A DNA stretch of 64,000 nucleotides, taken from Lepas anatifera (Eukaryota > Arthropoda > Thecostraca > Lepadidae). Positions 33,980-46,109 of this stretch are shown here, piece by piece. Location: NCBI GenBank assembly GCA_034440635.1, contig JAOTON010002202.1, forward strand, positions 467,972 through 531,971. The letters are read 5' to 3'. Position 1 is the first letter of the stretch. Each line of letters opens with the position of its first letter. A program made the translations under genes and the position numbers. The notes beneath the pieces were generated by a model. The model had not been told where the DNA came from. It saw nothing but the letters and a program-made list of their open reading frames with translations, and ran no database searches.

Positions 33980-36320
33980 AGTGATCACGACCTAGTTGCA
34001 CCTAACATCGATATGAAACGGGTACGCCGACAGGCAGAGACGATCACCATTCGCCCCACCAGGAGGGTAAACTACGACGCCCTCTGTCTGGACCTCCTTG
34101 AGGCAGACTGGAGTCAACTTAACCAGGCTGAAACTGTCACTGAAAAATGGAACGCATGGTACGAAGTATGGCAGCCCCAAATTGACAAGCACATGCCTCT
34201 TAAAACTATACGGTTAAGGCATGCATCGCTCCTTGGCTTAGCAACAACGAACAGATGAGGGAGTGCATGACTCGGCGGGACCAAGCCAGGTAAGCGAGAG
34301 ACCGAGACCGTAGAGACATAGGGAAACTGCAAGCCTATCGTGAATGCAGAAATGCCGTCAAAAAAGCCCTGCTCAAGGCCAGCTCTGAGTATTTCGCCAA
34401 TTCTATCCGAAGTGACTTCAAAAACATGGACCGACATAAGAAAATACTTCCTGGCATCTAAGAAACATGAGCGAAAGACCGAGCCACTCCATCCCAGTGA
34501 CCGTGATTGGGCAGACAAACTAAACCATCATTTTGTCGAAGCTGGCGCGGATGTCGCAGCAGCGCTTTCCGCTGTGCCTCAAGGGTTGACGCTAAGACCA
34601 AGACCTCCAACGCTAAGACCAAGCTCTGACGCCTTCCGAGTACAACCTGTCACACTTCCCGAATTATGGAATCCACTGAAACGCATGGGTAGCTCACGTG
34701 CGTGTGGGAATGATGGCATTACGATCCAGATGCTAAGATCAAGTTTCGCAGTTATTGGTCCACATCTTCAAAACGTCATCAACTGTTCACTGCGTACTGG
34801 CGAGGTACCTCCACAGTGGAAGGAGATCTCAGTGATCGCACTCTACAAAAAAGGCGACCGCAGTGATCCCGGGAACTTCCGGCCAATTTCTATCCTTAGT
34901 GTGGTTAGCAAACTGTGCGAGACGGTAGTATGTCTCCAACTATCGTCCTATCTCGAGAAAAACCACATACTGTGCGATAACCAGCACGGTTTCAGACCGG
35001 GACATTCCACTGAAACAGCAATGCTAGAAACGGTTAATTTCATCTCCGACAGCATGGATCAAGGACACGTCACTACCCTCTTAACAGCTGACACATCACG
35101 TGCGTTTGACAGCGTGGAACACTCGCGCCTACTCCAGAAGCTAGGGTGGTATGGCATAGACAAACACTGGTTCAAGGACTGGCTATCAAATAGGACTCAA
35201 AAGATCCAGGGAGGCAGAGCTGGGTCACTACCAGTGACGCACGGCGTGGTCCAAGGCTCACTCCTGGGACCAAAGTTGTTTTTGATTTTCACAAAGGACC
35301 TCGCATCTCACTTGTCTTCGGGCAAGCTCATCATGTACGCGGATGATGCACAGTTCCTAGACTCCAGACACTGTGGCAAATATCTGCCACCTAAAACTGC
35401 GTGTGGAAAGTACGCTTAGACTAGCCCACGATTGGTTTACTCAGAATCGGCTAAAGTAAACCCCAGCAAAACTGAGCTTCTCGTTGTAAAGTCGAACCGG
35501 AACAGATGTGACTCGGACCTCACTATTCACTTCGGTAACACCCTCATCAAACCCACATCATATGCTAAGATCCTCGGTGTCTACGTCGACTCAGCCCTGA
35601 CCTGGGAAAAACAAGTATCGCAAGTAACTCGTCGCTGTTACGGCATCCTCATTGGATTATATCGCTCAAGCCGCAAAATCCCACCTGAGACCAGAAAACT
35701 TCTTGTTCAGGCCCTTATGTTCTCACATATACAGTATTGTTTGACTGTATGGGGAGGATGCAATGCCACTCAAAAACATCGCATCCAGAAAGTTTTAAAT
35801 TTTGGCGCACGCATCGTAAAGGGACTGAGCAGGCGTGAGCACGTGACCCCAGCCCTGCAATCATTGAGCTGGCCGACGTTTGCCGATTTGCTAAAGAAAC
35901 GGGACATAAAAGTTATTAAAAGACTCCTCTCCGACGACTCTGGAAGTGCACTGTCGCGGTCAGTTTCGCGTCGCTCCGAAATCTCTAGCCGGAGCACACG
36001 CGGGACTGACCGTGATATGCTAGAACTCCCAAGGGTGAGAACGGAGCAAGCCAAGCATAGTTTTCGCTTCAGAGGGGTAGAAGCATGGAACAGTGGGATG
36101 AGAGAGAGCTAAGTATATGTAGGGTGGGCATTTAGGAAAGAGGATAGGCTAAAAATGAGCTTAGGCATTTATTTAAAATTGTTATCTACAACGGTCATGT
36201 TATGTAAAGTATTGTGTGGTTTACGAAAGTGTGTGCACCCTATGTGTGCTGTGTCCTTGTAATTGAGGGCTGAAAAGCCATATCTTATGGAGACCTCAAT
36301 AATATACATCTACATCTACC
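33980..36320 (+). pseudogene. 5'-truncated, frameshifted non-LTR retrotransposon (LINE)
   Basis: The copy starts inside the apurinic-type endonuclease: its C-terminal S-D-H-D-L motif is at about 33988. A linker follows in shifting frames with a stop near 34275. The reverse transcriptase lies at about 34440-35370. Its landmarks are L-Y-K-K-G-D-R plus N-F-R-P-I-S, H-G-F-R-P-G-H-S-T, A-D-T-S-R-A-F-D-S-V (domain A), G-V-V-Q-G-S-L-L-G-P (domain B) and Y-A-D-D (35336-35347). The thumb and C-terminal region continue to the stop at 36110-36112 and end in an R-G-V-E-A-W-N-S motif. The 3' UTR ends in ACATCTACATCTACC. Domain A has Thr where Leu-Ser is usual. At least two frame changes flank 35370-35455. 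It belongs to the CR1/L2/Jockey-like group and is inactive. Confidence 0.92.
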
Positions 36321-36344
36321 TTCTCTTTGCCTTATTTGGCTTTA

Positions 36345-37050
36345 TCAGACTACCCATCACCACCCTGCCCTCTTCTCCTTTTTGCTTTGTCCGGCCCTAT
36401 CTGACTGCTCACTAGTTTCCTGCCCTCCCTTCTTTTGCACTTTCCAACTCTATTTATTGCCCACCAGTGTCCTGCCCTCCCTCCTTTTTTCCCTATCCGG
36501 CTCTCTATCTGGATGCCCATCAATGCCATGTTCTATTCTTTACTGTCCTGTGCGGCCCTATCTGACAGCCCACCATTGCCCTACCCTGTTTTCTCATCCG
36601 ACCTTCCTGGTTCTCTATCTGACTTCCTATCAGTGCCCTGTCCTCATCTCTGGCTTTTCCTGGCTCACTCTGCCTACCCACCAGCGCCAGGCTCTCCCTA
36701 CTTCACCACCCTGCTCAACGCTATCTGGCTGCCAGTGCATCCCCGCACTATCCTCTTTTCTGTTTTCCCGCGCCTTTCTGACCGCCCACCAGAGCCGTGG
36801 TGCCCCCGTTCTCTTTTGTCCCACCCAGCCCTGTTTGACTACTCAGGCTCATCAGTACCTGCGCTCCTTTCTCGTATTCCCTGCCTACCGGAGCCGGCTA
36901 CCATTCCTACTTGCTCACTCTCTCCATCACTACCTGATGCTTCCCTCCAGCCGTGCTACATTTGAATGTCCTCCAGTATCCTGACCCTTCCCTGTTCTCT
37001 TTTATCCTAGCCCGCGCTATTCGACAGTTCACCAACCAGCTCCTCTCTCT
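36345..37050. repeat. Pyrimidine-rich degenerate minisatellite
   Basis: Degenerate units of roughly 50-60 bp carry CCCACCAGTGCCCTGCCCTCC followed by TTTTCT-rich sequence and CTATCTGACTG. They repeat about ten times, starting just after the LINE tail. Two overlapping forward ORFs (200 and 176 residues) are by-products. Confidence 0.7.
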
Positions 37051-37189
37051 CAAGGATGTCATTTAAGATATCCTTTCAGTTATTTGAAAATCCTTTTTAT
37101 GGAAATAGGAGCCATTTTAGCCGAGTGCTCACACCGGTCGCAACTCCTTAAAATATGTTTTGCGTGGCACCCCAGCCCCCTGTCACGAC

Positions 37190-37430
37190 GTATATGACGC
37201 TTCAGTATAATGGGTGAGTAGAAAAAGGTAGGTAAACAAGTAAGTAAATGGGTCAGTGAGTGAATGGGCAAACTGGTGGATGAATGAGGAGTGAACGAAT
37301 GGAAGAGTGAGTAGTTTTATGAACAAATAAATGGGTTGTCGAGTGGGTGGGGGGATGGATGAATTGGTGAGTGGGTGGGTAAATAGTTGAGTGAGTGAGT
37401 GAGAGCGCGCGTGGACAAAAGGGTGGGTGT
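37190..37430. repeat. Imperfect GAGT/GGGT/GAAT tetranucleotide repeat
   Basis: A long purine-rich stretch of interspersed GAGT, GGGT, GAAT and AAGT units, grading towards the AC microsatellite. Confidence 0.75.
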
Positions 37431-37510
37431 GTTAGGCATGAAGTCTGAAATTTAAATCCACAGGTGGAACTAAATCAAGGTAGATGACTTGAAATGGGGC
37501 GAGACCAATT

Positions 37511-38476
<966 letters not shown>

Positions 38477-38484
38477 AACCCAGT

Positions 38485-38732
38485 CATAGGCGGACCCAGG
38501 GGGCATTTGGGGGAGGGCACGGGCCCTCCGATTGAGCCCCGGCGCCCCTCTGAAACGTCGCTCCCCCAGGATGAGAGTATCGGCGCCCCGGTGCCAATAT
38601 TTCATCCCCCCATCCACCCCCTGATAAGTCGTGTTGTCCAAAAGTGACGAGCCTCCGGTCCAAACAGCGCCCACTCCCCCTCTGACCAGGTGCCACACTC
38701 TCCCCTAAGTGAAAATCCTGGATCCGCTCATG
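38485..38732. mobile_element. hAT-type MITE with 8-bp target duplication
   Basis: A 248-bp element with ends CATAGGCGGACCCAGG and the reverse complement of CATGAGCGGATCCAGG. It is flanked by the direct duplication AACCCAGT (38477-38484 and 38733-38740). An 8-bp duplication with short imperfect terminal repeats is the hAT signature. There is no coding capacity. Confidence 0.9.
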
Positions 38733-38740
38733 AACCCAGT

Positions 38741-40187
38741 TGAGGAACCAAAAACCTGGTGGAGCACGCCACGCCAAGAAATTAAAGCCATAGCTGTGAC
38801 AGTGACGCATTCAGCGCCGTGTTTACATGCGATTCAGCATGTCTAATATCCATTAAACTTGAATTCACGCTTCGGCACAGCGCCCTGATACATTAAGCAC
38901 ACCGTTCGTGGTAGAACCTGTCATCGGGTTAGCATCGAAGGTCAGAGAGACACCACAAACGACGCTAGCCACGGCAAGAAGCGTCGGAAACGATCCGATT
39001 TGACGTGGCGTTCGCCGGGGGCGATAGACCGCCGTCTCACCAGAGCAGGGTCACCAGACCACGACACAGGGATCGGGTGTCGCATATCAGCCATAATGAG
39101 CGTGTCGCGTGAACGTGACGTCGCCGTGGCAGGAGACCGACGCGCCGCTCTGGTCGGCTGTCAGCTGTAAGGAATGATTTTGGTGTCTCTCCCATGGTTA
39201 GAACAAGTTATCGGCATTTAAACTAGCGATTGCAGCGATAAAAACGGCGACAAAAACTGGGAGAGTGCGGTCGATCGGCAACTGAAACGGCAGCTAAAGG
39301 TCTGAAGAACGGGTGATAAAAAGAAAGTACCCTAATTATCCGATACTGCCGTGACCTCTACAGCGCTGCTAACGGCACCTGCGGTCTCGTCCTATTGCTC
39401 CTTTCAATATATGCAAACAGCTTCTGTGAGGTGAGCAGATGTGTCTCCATGGAAACATTCAACGAAGTAGAAACGGGCTATTTTTAAGCCGCGGTTTTGG
39501 CTCCTTTACGATATGCCTCCGATCATCTAGCTAAGGCTAATTCACCTCTGTAATAAAAGCAGCGACAACTGAAGTATAGTATGGAGACTACTTTCGTAGT
39601 TTCACGATGTTTTAGCCCGGTTTCGTTTTGTTTCGGGGTGGACCAAAGAACGGTCTAACCCATTACCAACACGGTAGGTACCAGGGAATATGTGATGCAT
39701 GCCTGTCAAGTATTTTTGTGGGCGGCATTTGCCCAGCTGTCAGAGCACCATATGGAAGAAAAATCTAGTTTTGGATCGAACATGCAGTCGGTATCGCTTT
39801 CACGTCCATAACAATGACGACCTGGACAGCTAGAATGCAATGACGGCTGATAAGAACGAAAAACGCATCGCTCTGTCACGAACATTAGTAAGTTTAGTCA
39901 CCATTCTTCCAGACCAGAAACAGGCCAATTGAAATACAATTGGGCAGCTTCACATAGCTGCTAAGAGGCATTGGCGTTCCACTTTTATAGGCTTTAGATC
40001 GAAAATGTATATCAATTTGTAGTGAAACACATAGGGACAGCGAAAAAGCGAAAAAAACATTTAGAATATAGAGGGGTGCGAATCTTGCACGAAACATGTA
40101 AACTTTAAGCTCGTAGGGTCGGTTCAAAAGATCCATTTCAGCTCCTGCTCTGAGTCTTTGGATCTGGTCACATGTGAGATAAAACAC
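38741..40187. other. Non-coding, no gene recognised
   Basis: A moderately GC-rich section at 38930-39180 lacks a long ORF. I found no repeats or complete elements. Confidence 0.4.
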
Positions 40188-40321
40188 TGGTGGATACAAG
40201 GGGCAGGGGAGCAGGAATTTTTCCTCGACCCGGTAGTTCAATTTTTGCAAATTTTCTTGCAACACTGCTATTACGACTTTTTAATGCCGCCCCCTCCCAC
40301 TCTATCCGTTTGTATCCACCA
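40188..40321. mobile_element. Short MITE with TGGTGGATACAA ends
   Basis: Perfect 12-bp inverted ends, TGGTGGATACAA and TTGTATCCACCA, bound 134 bp. The interior has GGGGCAGGGG near the left and CCCCCTCCC near the right. It resembles the window's hAT MITEs, but I found no clear target duplication. Confidence 0.6.
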
Positions 40322-41564
40322 TAGGGTGGAAAAGTCATGGGTGTATTCAGTGTCGACAGATGAAAGATGGAACGATTATGGCTGGCAGGGAGACAAAATG
40401 GTCACAATTCGCCTGTCCCAGGCATAAGCTCACAATGCCCAAGTAACGAAGAGGTATTCGATAAAAGAAGCTTAACATATTCAAATGCCCATCATAAGCA
40501 ATCTGACAAGAGCTGGCATACCGTTAGAAACATTCATTGCCTTTATTTGCATAACACAAGCCATGATGTCTCCAGAATTTTGATGATCGTCGTTTGTTTC
40601 TAAAACTTCCTGCCAGTTTCAAGACATATCGCTAAATATGCAGCCAGAAATATCCAGACCCGATGCGCTAGGGCCAGTAATCCAATTCCAGTAGAATATT
40701 CTGAATTATACTGCTATGGCTTGACAAAGCGGCTCATATGTTGCAACTTATCACATCAGTGACAGAAACAGGCAAATCAGGAATGGAGCTGCCGGAAATT
40801 CCGTTTGTGCTTGAACGTTCCGCGTGAAGTCCTCACGTGACATCTGACTGGTAAGCTCCAGTGTTTCATGGCCAACGGGATCGCTGTTTGGGAAACACCC
40901 AGGTGTTTATGACGCAGAAACTTTGCAAAGCAATGCTTTAAACGAAAAAAAAACAGCATCAATGCAGTGACATTAGAGCTCAAAGTTAAGACCGGTCTAG
41001 GCAATATTTAATTTTTTTCTTTCAAAATGAACATTTTTGATATTATTATTTGTGATAGGTTAGTTAAAAATAGGAAGCATTGCAATTTACATGCAAACAG
41101 CTAAAACTATATGTTGTGCAAATGCATATAAACCACTTTCGAGAAAGATACCTATGGCGTCCGTCAGTTTATCAGATGCACATCAGTTTTTCAGCTCTGC
41201 ACGATTTTGATCACGAAAACCTCGACCACAGTTGAATTTTCAGACAGGGGCCAAAAAGAAATTCAGTGTGCCACTATTGAAAATATCAAGCTATAAATGT
41301 GTCACCAGCCCAGGCAGCAGCATGTGGCACGTTTTGCGTTAGTAGGATACCAATGGATACTCCTGGACCATCCTAGTTGTTGAAAAACAGTGCGAGGTTA
41401 AATGACAGGTGCCGATGTCGGCGATTTGTCCCGTTATTGGCGTGGAGGAAACATGTTCGCTTATTTTTGTCATCTTGCCCACCTTGGCCTGTCACCATTC
41501 AGAATGTCAAAATGGTAGGTTTTTCGACTGCTAGACATGTGGATAATTACCAGGCAGCAAACTC

Positions 41565-41858
41565 AAATGCACGGGGGGGCATTCCGGGCATGCCCCCACC
41601 CAAAGCGCTGGAGGGGGGGCCAAAATCTCTTTTTCGCCCCCTAAATGTCGGAAATTTTTTGAAAAAGGTGTTTACACTAGGTCTGTACAGCATAAAAAAT
41701 ATTCACTCCCCCCAGGAGAGCGATCATGAACTTGGAGAGGTAGTTTATACATACTAGGTCTGTCGAGCACCCAAATTGCACGTCCCCCCTCCCCAGGAGG
41801 AGAGGCAGACATGGGTTTGCCCCCCCCAAACTTGGGTCTGGGTCCGCCCCTGGCCAGC
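41565..41858. mobile_element. Remnant with a hAT-like right end
   Basis: GGGGGGGCATTCCGGGCATGCCCCC starts a G/C-rich segment that ends TGGGTCCGCCCCTGG near 41857. The latter resembles an inverted CAGGGGCGGACCCA terminus. The left terminus is missing. Confidence 0.35.
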
Positions 41859-42613
41859 TGAAACATTTTGATGTCGTGTAACATGTGTAGGGAAGACCAT
41901 GCGACTTTTGATGGGAATATTCATAATAAATTTATGTATCCATCCTAGTTGTTTCGGGCTGAAATATCTATAAAGAGGATCAACATATCCATTTCAACGG
42001 CTCTGGCACCAATAAATGTATCAATGTGTCTGTTTGTGTACCTTCTTGAGAAAGTTACTTCTACAGAAAGAGCTGAACTGCTGAAAGAGTAGACATAAGA
42101 GGAAGACCACCCCTGTGGTGAAGACTTCACACACCGAATTTAAAATGGACCCGTAAGTGTTGGGGTTACTCGCTCGATTGGTGAGGCGGGGATCTCTGAG
42201 CTAAAATCATTGGGAGCTTTGAGGAGACACCTATTCCAAAAGTTAAATCTGCAGTCAACTGAAAAAGAAGCAATCAAAAGTTTTGATTTCATTGCTTTGA
42301 CCCTTACCCCACAGTCATCCGTTTGTCCACGCCACTAGCAGGTAGTTGCAAGCGATGACACCTGGAGAAAAAAAAACAGTTCATCGCAAAAGGTGGCACT
42401 TTAAAGGTATTTGGCCTTTGGCACAAATTTAAAAACTTTGACGTAGGTACGTTCTCACAGCACTTTTCCTTCGCGGGTCCAGCACGGCAGTTTGTGAGGG
42501 GTCGAGGGCCCTCAGGCTCTGATTTCGGTGAAGATTGCGGATAAAGTGATAGGCAGTGCTGTTATTGCATACTAATGCCACAAGTTTTCTTTTGTCGAAC
42601 CATTTGAAATGGT

Positions 42614-42818
42614 AGGGGAGGGTGGGGTGGGTTGTATCAGTTTTTACTCCAGGTTCATTAATTTCGTAACTACTTGGGATTGCCCCGTGATTTCAATTCC
42701 ATCTCGTAGCTGCATCCTTTGGCTTCCTTTTGCCGATATATTTTTTCCTAATCTTTACTGGTTTGTCTCCTACTGCCCGGCGAATGGACCTTTTCACTTG
42801 ATACAACTTACCCCACCG
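42614..42818. mobile_element. TTGTATCA-type MITE-like unit
   Basis: The left edge ends GGTGGGGTGGGTTGTATCA and the right edge starts TGATACAACTTACCCCACC, 17 of 19 matching when inverted. The right edge meets another similar terminus head-on (GGGTGAGTTGTATCAC). Further copies of the terminus occur at about 43205, 50437-50490 and 50815-50857. The interior, about 200 bp, is non-coding. Confidence 0.5.
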
Positions 42819-43317
42819 GTTGGGTGAGTTGTATCACATGGTGGGTTAAGTTGTAACAGTGTGTCACGTTTTGGAGACTGTGCCTGCTACTGATCATGTT
42901 CGTGGGAACAACCTACAACGAATTTAGAATTTAATTATAAACTTAACTTGCATTTTATTGAACCTAACTATGGCCAATACAGTACGAAATTCATGGCGAC
43001 AAAAAGCGCAAACTAAACATCACCCGTCCAAGTGTAAAAGTGACCCGTTTGGAAAAAGGAAGCCAACACAATGCGTCGAAACGGGCAAATTCTTGACTAG
43101 GTACCAGCAGACTTAAGCCAGGTCTAAAGTCTGTTCAATCTGAAAAGCCTAAACGTATTAGTTATGGACTTACTAAGTAATCCTCTCACAATAGTTACGG
43201 GAAGGGTTGTATCAGGGATACGGATGAATTGCATGGACGTGGGAAGTAGGAGGCGGGGGGCAAGCAGGGGTGTCCCTCGAATTCGTGAAGCGAAGGTGGG
43301 GATGTGGCCATAACTTC

Positions 43318-43512
43318 TCAGGACTTGTTAGACTTTAATTTTTGTTTTTGCTTTCATTCCATCAGCGCGGCCTGTCTTGTACTTATTCTGGCCCGCACTT
43401 TTTGCAGCAAATATATTTTTACCTAATTTTTCGTTGTGGCTACCTGTGATGATATAGTGTTTTTTGGAAAAATGAATCTGTGGCGACATCCCTATTGAGC
43501 TGTATAGGCAGC
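43318..43512 (+). repeat. About 190-bp direct repeat, left copy
   Basis: It begins GACTTGTTAGACTTTAATTT and ends CAGCGTGGGGTG. The copy at 50244-50433 has the same order with about 85-90 percent identity by eye. The pair brackets the whole satellite and hAT complex. Confidence 0.85.
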
Positions 43513-43539
43513 GTGGGGTGCCTACCCATTTAAACGGGT

Positions 43540-44254
43540 CCTAAATAAGCTCAGGGGGCCAAAACTAGCCCAGGGGGCCAACCTTTAACTCATGGGGTCT
43601 AGACACGCTGAGGGGGGCCCAAAGCAGCTCAGGAGGCCCATACAAACTAAGATGGCCAGACTGGCTGGGTGTCTCGACAAACTCTTGGGGCCCAGATACG
43701 CACAACGGGCCCCATACAAGCTGAAGGGGTCTATATCAGTTAAACGAACACGATACCAACCCAGGGGACCCCTTGCCAGCTCAGGGGAGACTAATCCAGC
43801 TAGGGGCCCTATGATCAAACCAGAGGCCCCTTAAGTAAATCCTATCACGGGCCCTAGACCAGCTCCTGGCTGCCACAATAATTTCACCTACAGGGTTATT
43901 TTTAGCTTAGAGGGGCCCAAAGCAGCGAAGGATCTAAGGCCAAGCCAGTAAGCTCCTGTGCAATACTCTTTCACGGTCCCAGAACAGCCCAGGGGGGCAA
44001 CCTGAAAACTCGCTCTCAGATAGCTAACAATTAACTCAGAGGGCCCAGGATCTGTTGAGGGGGGCCTACACCAATTAAGGGACCCCGAAAAGCTCAGAAG
44101 GCTCCAGTGGCGACACATTCAAGTTCAGTGTGAGGGCCTGGTTATCTAAAGCGGTCCCAGATCAACTGAGGGGAATCAATATCAGCTCAGAGCAGCCACC
44201 AAAAACTCAGAGGCCCAGGCCCGCAGAGGCTCTGCGGCCTCTGATGCTTAGGTT
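43540..44254 (-). repeat. GGCCCC-type degenerate satellite, inverted
   Basis: About 25 degenerate units of CAGCTCAGGGGCCC type, the reverse complement of the array at 12380-13555. ORFs within it are artefacts. Confidence 0.8.
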
Positions 44255-44422
44255 AGCGTCAATCGGAGATTTCAGTAGGGACTCAGCGTTAGTCAAAACA
44301 ACTGTGATATGTGGAGGTGGTCGATACGGCACCTTAGCTTTCGCCATGACTTAAGTTCAACAAAGTTCACTGTATTCATTGTTAATTGCGCTTATTGTAG
44401 CGTCAATCGGGTTTTCTGTAGG
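44255..44422 (+). repeat. About 140-bp tandem unit that served as hAT target
   Basis: Unit 1 runs from AGCGTCAATCGG at 44255 to 44398. Unit 2 starts with the same AGCGTCAATCGG at 44399, is interrupted at 44422, and resumes at 49851-49959 after the outer hAT element. Both units share CAGCGTTAG, CAAAACAACTGTGATATGTG-type sequence and GGTGGTCGATACGGCACC. Confidence 0.85.
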
Positions 44423-45080
44423 CAGGGGCGTAGGAACGGTTTGAAAAGTGGGGGGGCCAACCTTAGAGGGGGCCCACCTCAAGGGGGTCCAGTCCATGGG
44501 GGCCCATAATTATAAAAAAATTAGTTAGCTTGTTTGGTATCAATAAGGCACGCATGCACAATAGGATGCCAACGTATGGAAAATTGAGGAATTAAATTTT
44601 GCCCTATGATTTTGATTTGTACCTATTATGATCTAATAAATCATAGTAAAGCTCAAAAAACATTTTTTGTGTTTTTTTACCTAGACCCTTTTCATATACG
44701 AAATACATTTTTAAGCTCTTTTGGAGGATTTCAATCATTTTTAACCACGAGTGCATTTCTTATATTTACAGATGTTTAGGCCCTTCTATCACATTTACAA
44801 AATTAAAACTGTTTAGAAAACTACAGACAATGCTTTGATACCAAACAGCCTCACTTCGCTATGCCTAATCAACATTTTGCTTATTTAATGACAAAAATGG
44901 GAACATTTATTTAGGCTGTTACGGATCCCTTCTTTCTATCAGTAGAGATTGATTTAGGTAAAGGCTGATCACAATAAATACGTCTAGCTATATTTCGATG
45001 CCTAAAATGCAGAGCTCCAGCATGACTGCAAGTGCAATGTAGGTACTTGATGGCCAGCTTTGTGATGCTGTGGAGGTGTG

Positions 45081-45240
45081 GGCGTGGTGATATAGTGGTC
45101 AGCAACCTTGCTTTCCACGCGACCAATCCGGGTTTAAGGCACGGCAGATTCCTTGTGCAAGGAGCAATTTGACTCCCAAGAAACCCCTCCCAACAGGGGA
45201 AAGAGTTGGCGACGCCATATAACCCTGGCATCGAAGGACG
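45081..45240 (+). mobile_element. tRNA-derived SINE, second copy
   Basis: An A-box-like TGATATAGTGG and B-box-like GGTTTAAGGCA (45131-45141) sit in a tRNA-like body, followed by GCAGATTCCT and CCCTCCCAACAGGGGAAAGAG. The order matches the SINE at 3463-3650. It lies inside the outer hAT element. Confidence 0.65.
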
Positions 45241-45532
45241 TCACGCCTTTCAATGGCTCAGGGACGACTTTTGCTCGGCATTTGATGCGGGGTCCGTATC
45301 CGATTCATGCTTTGTGTTGGGATTGATATGGGATGGAGTTTGATTGGGACCAGTTCTCGGGACTCATTTGGAAACACTCGGGTAGTAGGTGCCTTGGTTT
45401 TTTTACGAAGCGCTCCTCCTCCAGGGGCTTGCAGGCAGCGTACTTGCTGATATTTGCATATACGTTGCGGGGGCCCACCTCAAAAGGGGGCAGTATCTCC
45501 CTGACCCCCGGTTCCTATGCCTATGCCGCCCA

Positions 45533-46109
45533 GGGGCCGCCAAATTATCTCGGAGGGCCCCAAGGTCCAGACCATGGCTCAGGAACCTAGATCAGTCAGC
45601 TCAAGGGCTCAGACCAGTGCATTAGCCTCGGGACCAGCTTATCAAGGGACCCTACATAAGCACAGGACCCCTAGAAGCTCATCACACTGGAGCCCCAGAT
45701 TCGCACAGGGTGCCAGATTAGCTTAGGGGCCCGGTTCAGCTCGGGGGTCCCCAGGTCTACTTATGTAGGGTCTCAAAACAGCTCAAGGAGCTTGTTCAAG
45801 CTCACGGATCCCAGCTTAGCTCAATGACGCTAGAACAGTTCAGGGGCCCCAGACCAGCTCAGGGCTCTTGTTCAGCACAGGCCAGCTCAGCTCAGGGGCC
45901 CAGATCGGCTGGTATAGGGTCCCCTCTCATACCAGCTCAGGGGCTCCATTCAAGCTCACGGCCCCCAGCTTAGCCCAGGGACCTTAGAAGAGTTCAGGGC
46001 CCCCATACCAGATCAGGGGCCCCAGTTAAGCAAAGGGGTACCCAGATTAGCTCAGGGCCCCACCTAGGCTTAGGGTGTCCCAGGGTGTCTGATATAGAGT
46101 CTCAGAACA
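45533..46109 (-). repeat. GGCCCC-type satellite, left of inner hAT
   Basis: Degenerate CAGCTCAGGGGCCC units with a longer period. The landmark ATGTAGGGTCTCAAAACAGC occurs near 45764 and its variants near 45912 and 46088, giving roughly 150-180 bp. The array is cut by the inner hAT at 46109 and continues at 49101. Confidence 0.85.

Noticed and set aside
36382..36984. 200- and 176-residue overlapping forward ORFs
   Set aside because: Both lie in the pyrimidine-rich repeat, overlap in different frames and lack any domain.
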